A DNA stretch of 5,960 bases from positions 1 through 5,960 of the forward strand of contig CAYQAJ010000308.1 in assembly GCA_964415245.1 (NCBI GenBank). Direction: 5' to 3'. Every line of letters begins with the position of its first letter. The first letter of the stretch is position 1. Below are positions 5,607-5,960 of this stretch, piece after piece. The notes under the pieces are model-generated. The model was not told where the DNA came from, searched no databases, and saw nothing but the letters and a program-made list of their open reading frames with translations. Position numbers and translations under genes: made by a program. The stretch is from CAYQAJ01 sp964415245 (lineage in GTDB: Bacteria; Planctomycetota; Planctomycetia; Pirellulales; Pirellulaceae).

Positions 5607-5960
5607 GATGTCCGCCATCGACGGTTACGATTTGTGCCGTGATAAAGCTCGCCGCCGGCGAAACCAGAAACCGGGCGACTCGCGCCACGTCGTCGGGAGT
5701 GCCCCATCGCCCCAGCAGCGATTCGGTGGCCGCCCGCTCTTGCCAGCGTTCCGAAGCCCCCTCGCCCCACGCCGTCTTGATCCAGCCGGGCGCGATGCAG
5801 TTGACCCGCACTTGTGGCGCGAGCGTTCGCGCCAGGCTCATGGTGAAAGCGGTCACGGCCCCTTTCACGGCGGCGAACATCTGGCCCGAGTCTCCTTCCA
5901 TACCCGAATACGCTCGGCTCCAGCCCACATTGAGAATCACGCCGCCGTCGTCCTCACGTT
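5602..5960 (-). CDS. Short-chain dehydrogenase/reductase, C-terminal part (cut by window edge)
   Basis: About 118 residues of the C-terminal half are visible and the frame stays open to the window end, so the N-terminal NAD(P)-binding glycine motif cannot be seen. The classical SDR pattern is clear: GGVILNVGWS (the usual IxNxxS strand), a KGAVTAFTMSLAR helix, RVNCIAPGWIKT, GRWGTPDDVARVARFLVSP and the terminal VTVDGGHR. The expected YxxxK active site reads FAAVK, with TTC (Phe) at 5875-5877 where the catalytic tyrosine should be; the lysine is kept. A serine lies 14 residues before the phenylalanine, close to the usual 13-residue spacing. The apparent GTG start at 5940 is an internal valine, not a start. 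Position upstream of pterin genes makes a pterin reductase of the FolM/PTR1 type possible, but an unrelated SDR fits equally well. Confidence 0.85.
   Translation of the reverse strand, partial: REDDGGVILNVGWSRAYSGMEGDSGQMFAAVKGAVTAFTMSLARTLAPQVRVNCIAPGWIKTAWGEGASERWQERAATESLLGRWGTPDDVARVARFLVSPAASFITAQIVTVDGGHR

Noticed and set aside
1..5960. CRISPR array, tRNA, rRNA or transposase
   Set aside because: No regularly spaced repeat-spacer pattern, no tRNA-like cloverleaf or rRNA sequence, and no transposase or integrase motif was seen on either strand.

Overview
The window looks like chromosomal DNA from a high-GC planctomycete, most likely near the Pirellulales. This is inference. It rests on tetrahydromethanopterin (H4MPT) biosynthesis genes, which among bacteria are known mainly from methylotrophic proteobacteria and planctomycetes, and on gene-sized spacers filled with short palindromic and tandem repeats. 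No rRNA or other marker gene is present to settle it.

All real genes lie on the minus strand and read from high to low coordinates as one probable operon: the 3' end of a short-chain dehydrogenase/reductase (SDR, 5602-5960, cut by the window edge); a dihydropteroate-synthase-like protein (4126-5529); aminodeoxychorismate synthase component I, pabB (2543-4030); its glutaminase partner pabA (1706-2368); a DUF447 protein (1072-1656); and beta-ribofuranosylaminobenzene 5'-phosphate (RFAP) synthase (38-1075). The spacers are 72, 95, 174 and 49 nt, and the last pair overlaps by 4 nt (ATGA).

The genes make a coherent metabolic segment. PabA and PabB turn chorismate and glutamine into aminodeoxychorismate, the precursor of 4-aminobenzoate. 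RFAP synthase condenses 4-aminobenzoate with PRPP, which is the step that commits the pathway to methanopterin instead of folate. The DHPS-like protein is a plausible candidate for joining the pterin to the arylamine. DUF447 is a split-barrel, probably flavin-binding family of unknown role that travels with H4MPT genes. The SDR could be a pterin reductase or an unrelated neighbour; its expected catalytic tyrosine is replaced by phenylalanine. No lyase (pabC) is present in the window.

The spacers are unusual. A 23-bp-arm inverted repeat fills the SDR/DHPS-like gap and contains the SDR stop codon. Four tandem 8-mers precede pabB. An AT-rich cluster of ATTGGTCATT-type repeats separates pabB from pabA. 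A further short repeat (GAAACCGCAAGC) lies inside coding sequence, three times exactly and always in the frame that reads Glu-Thr-Ala-Ser: twice in RFAP synthase and once in PabB. Many long plus-strand open frames are antisense shadows produced by the high GC content and are not annotated.
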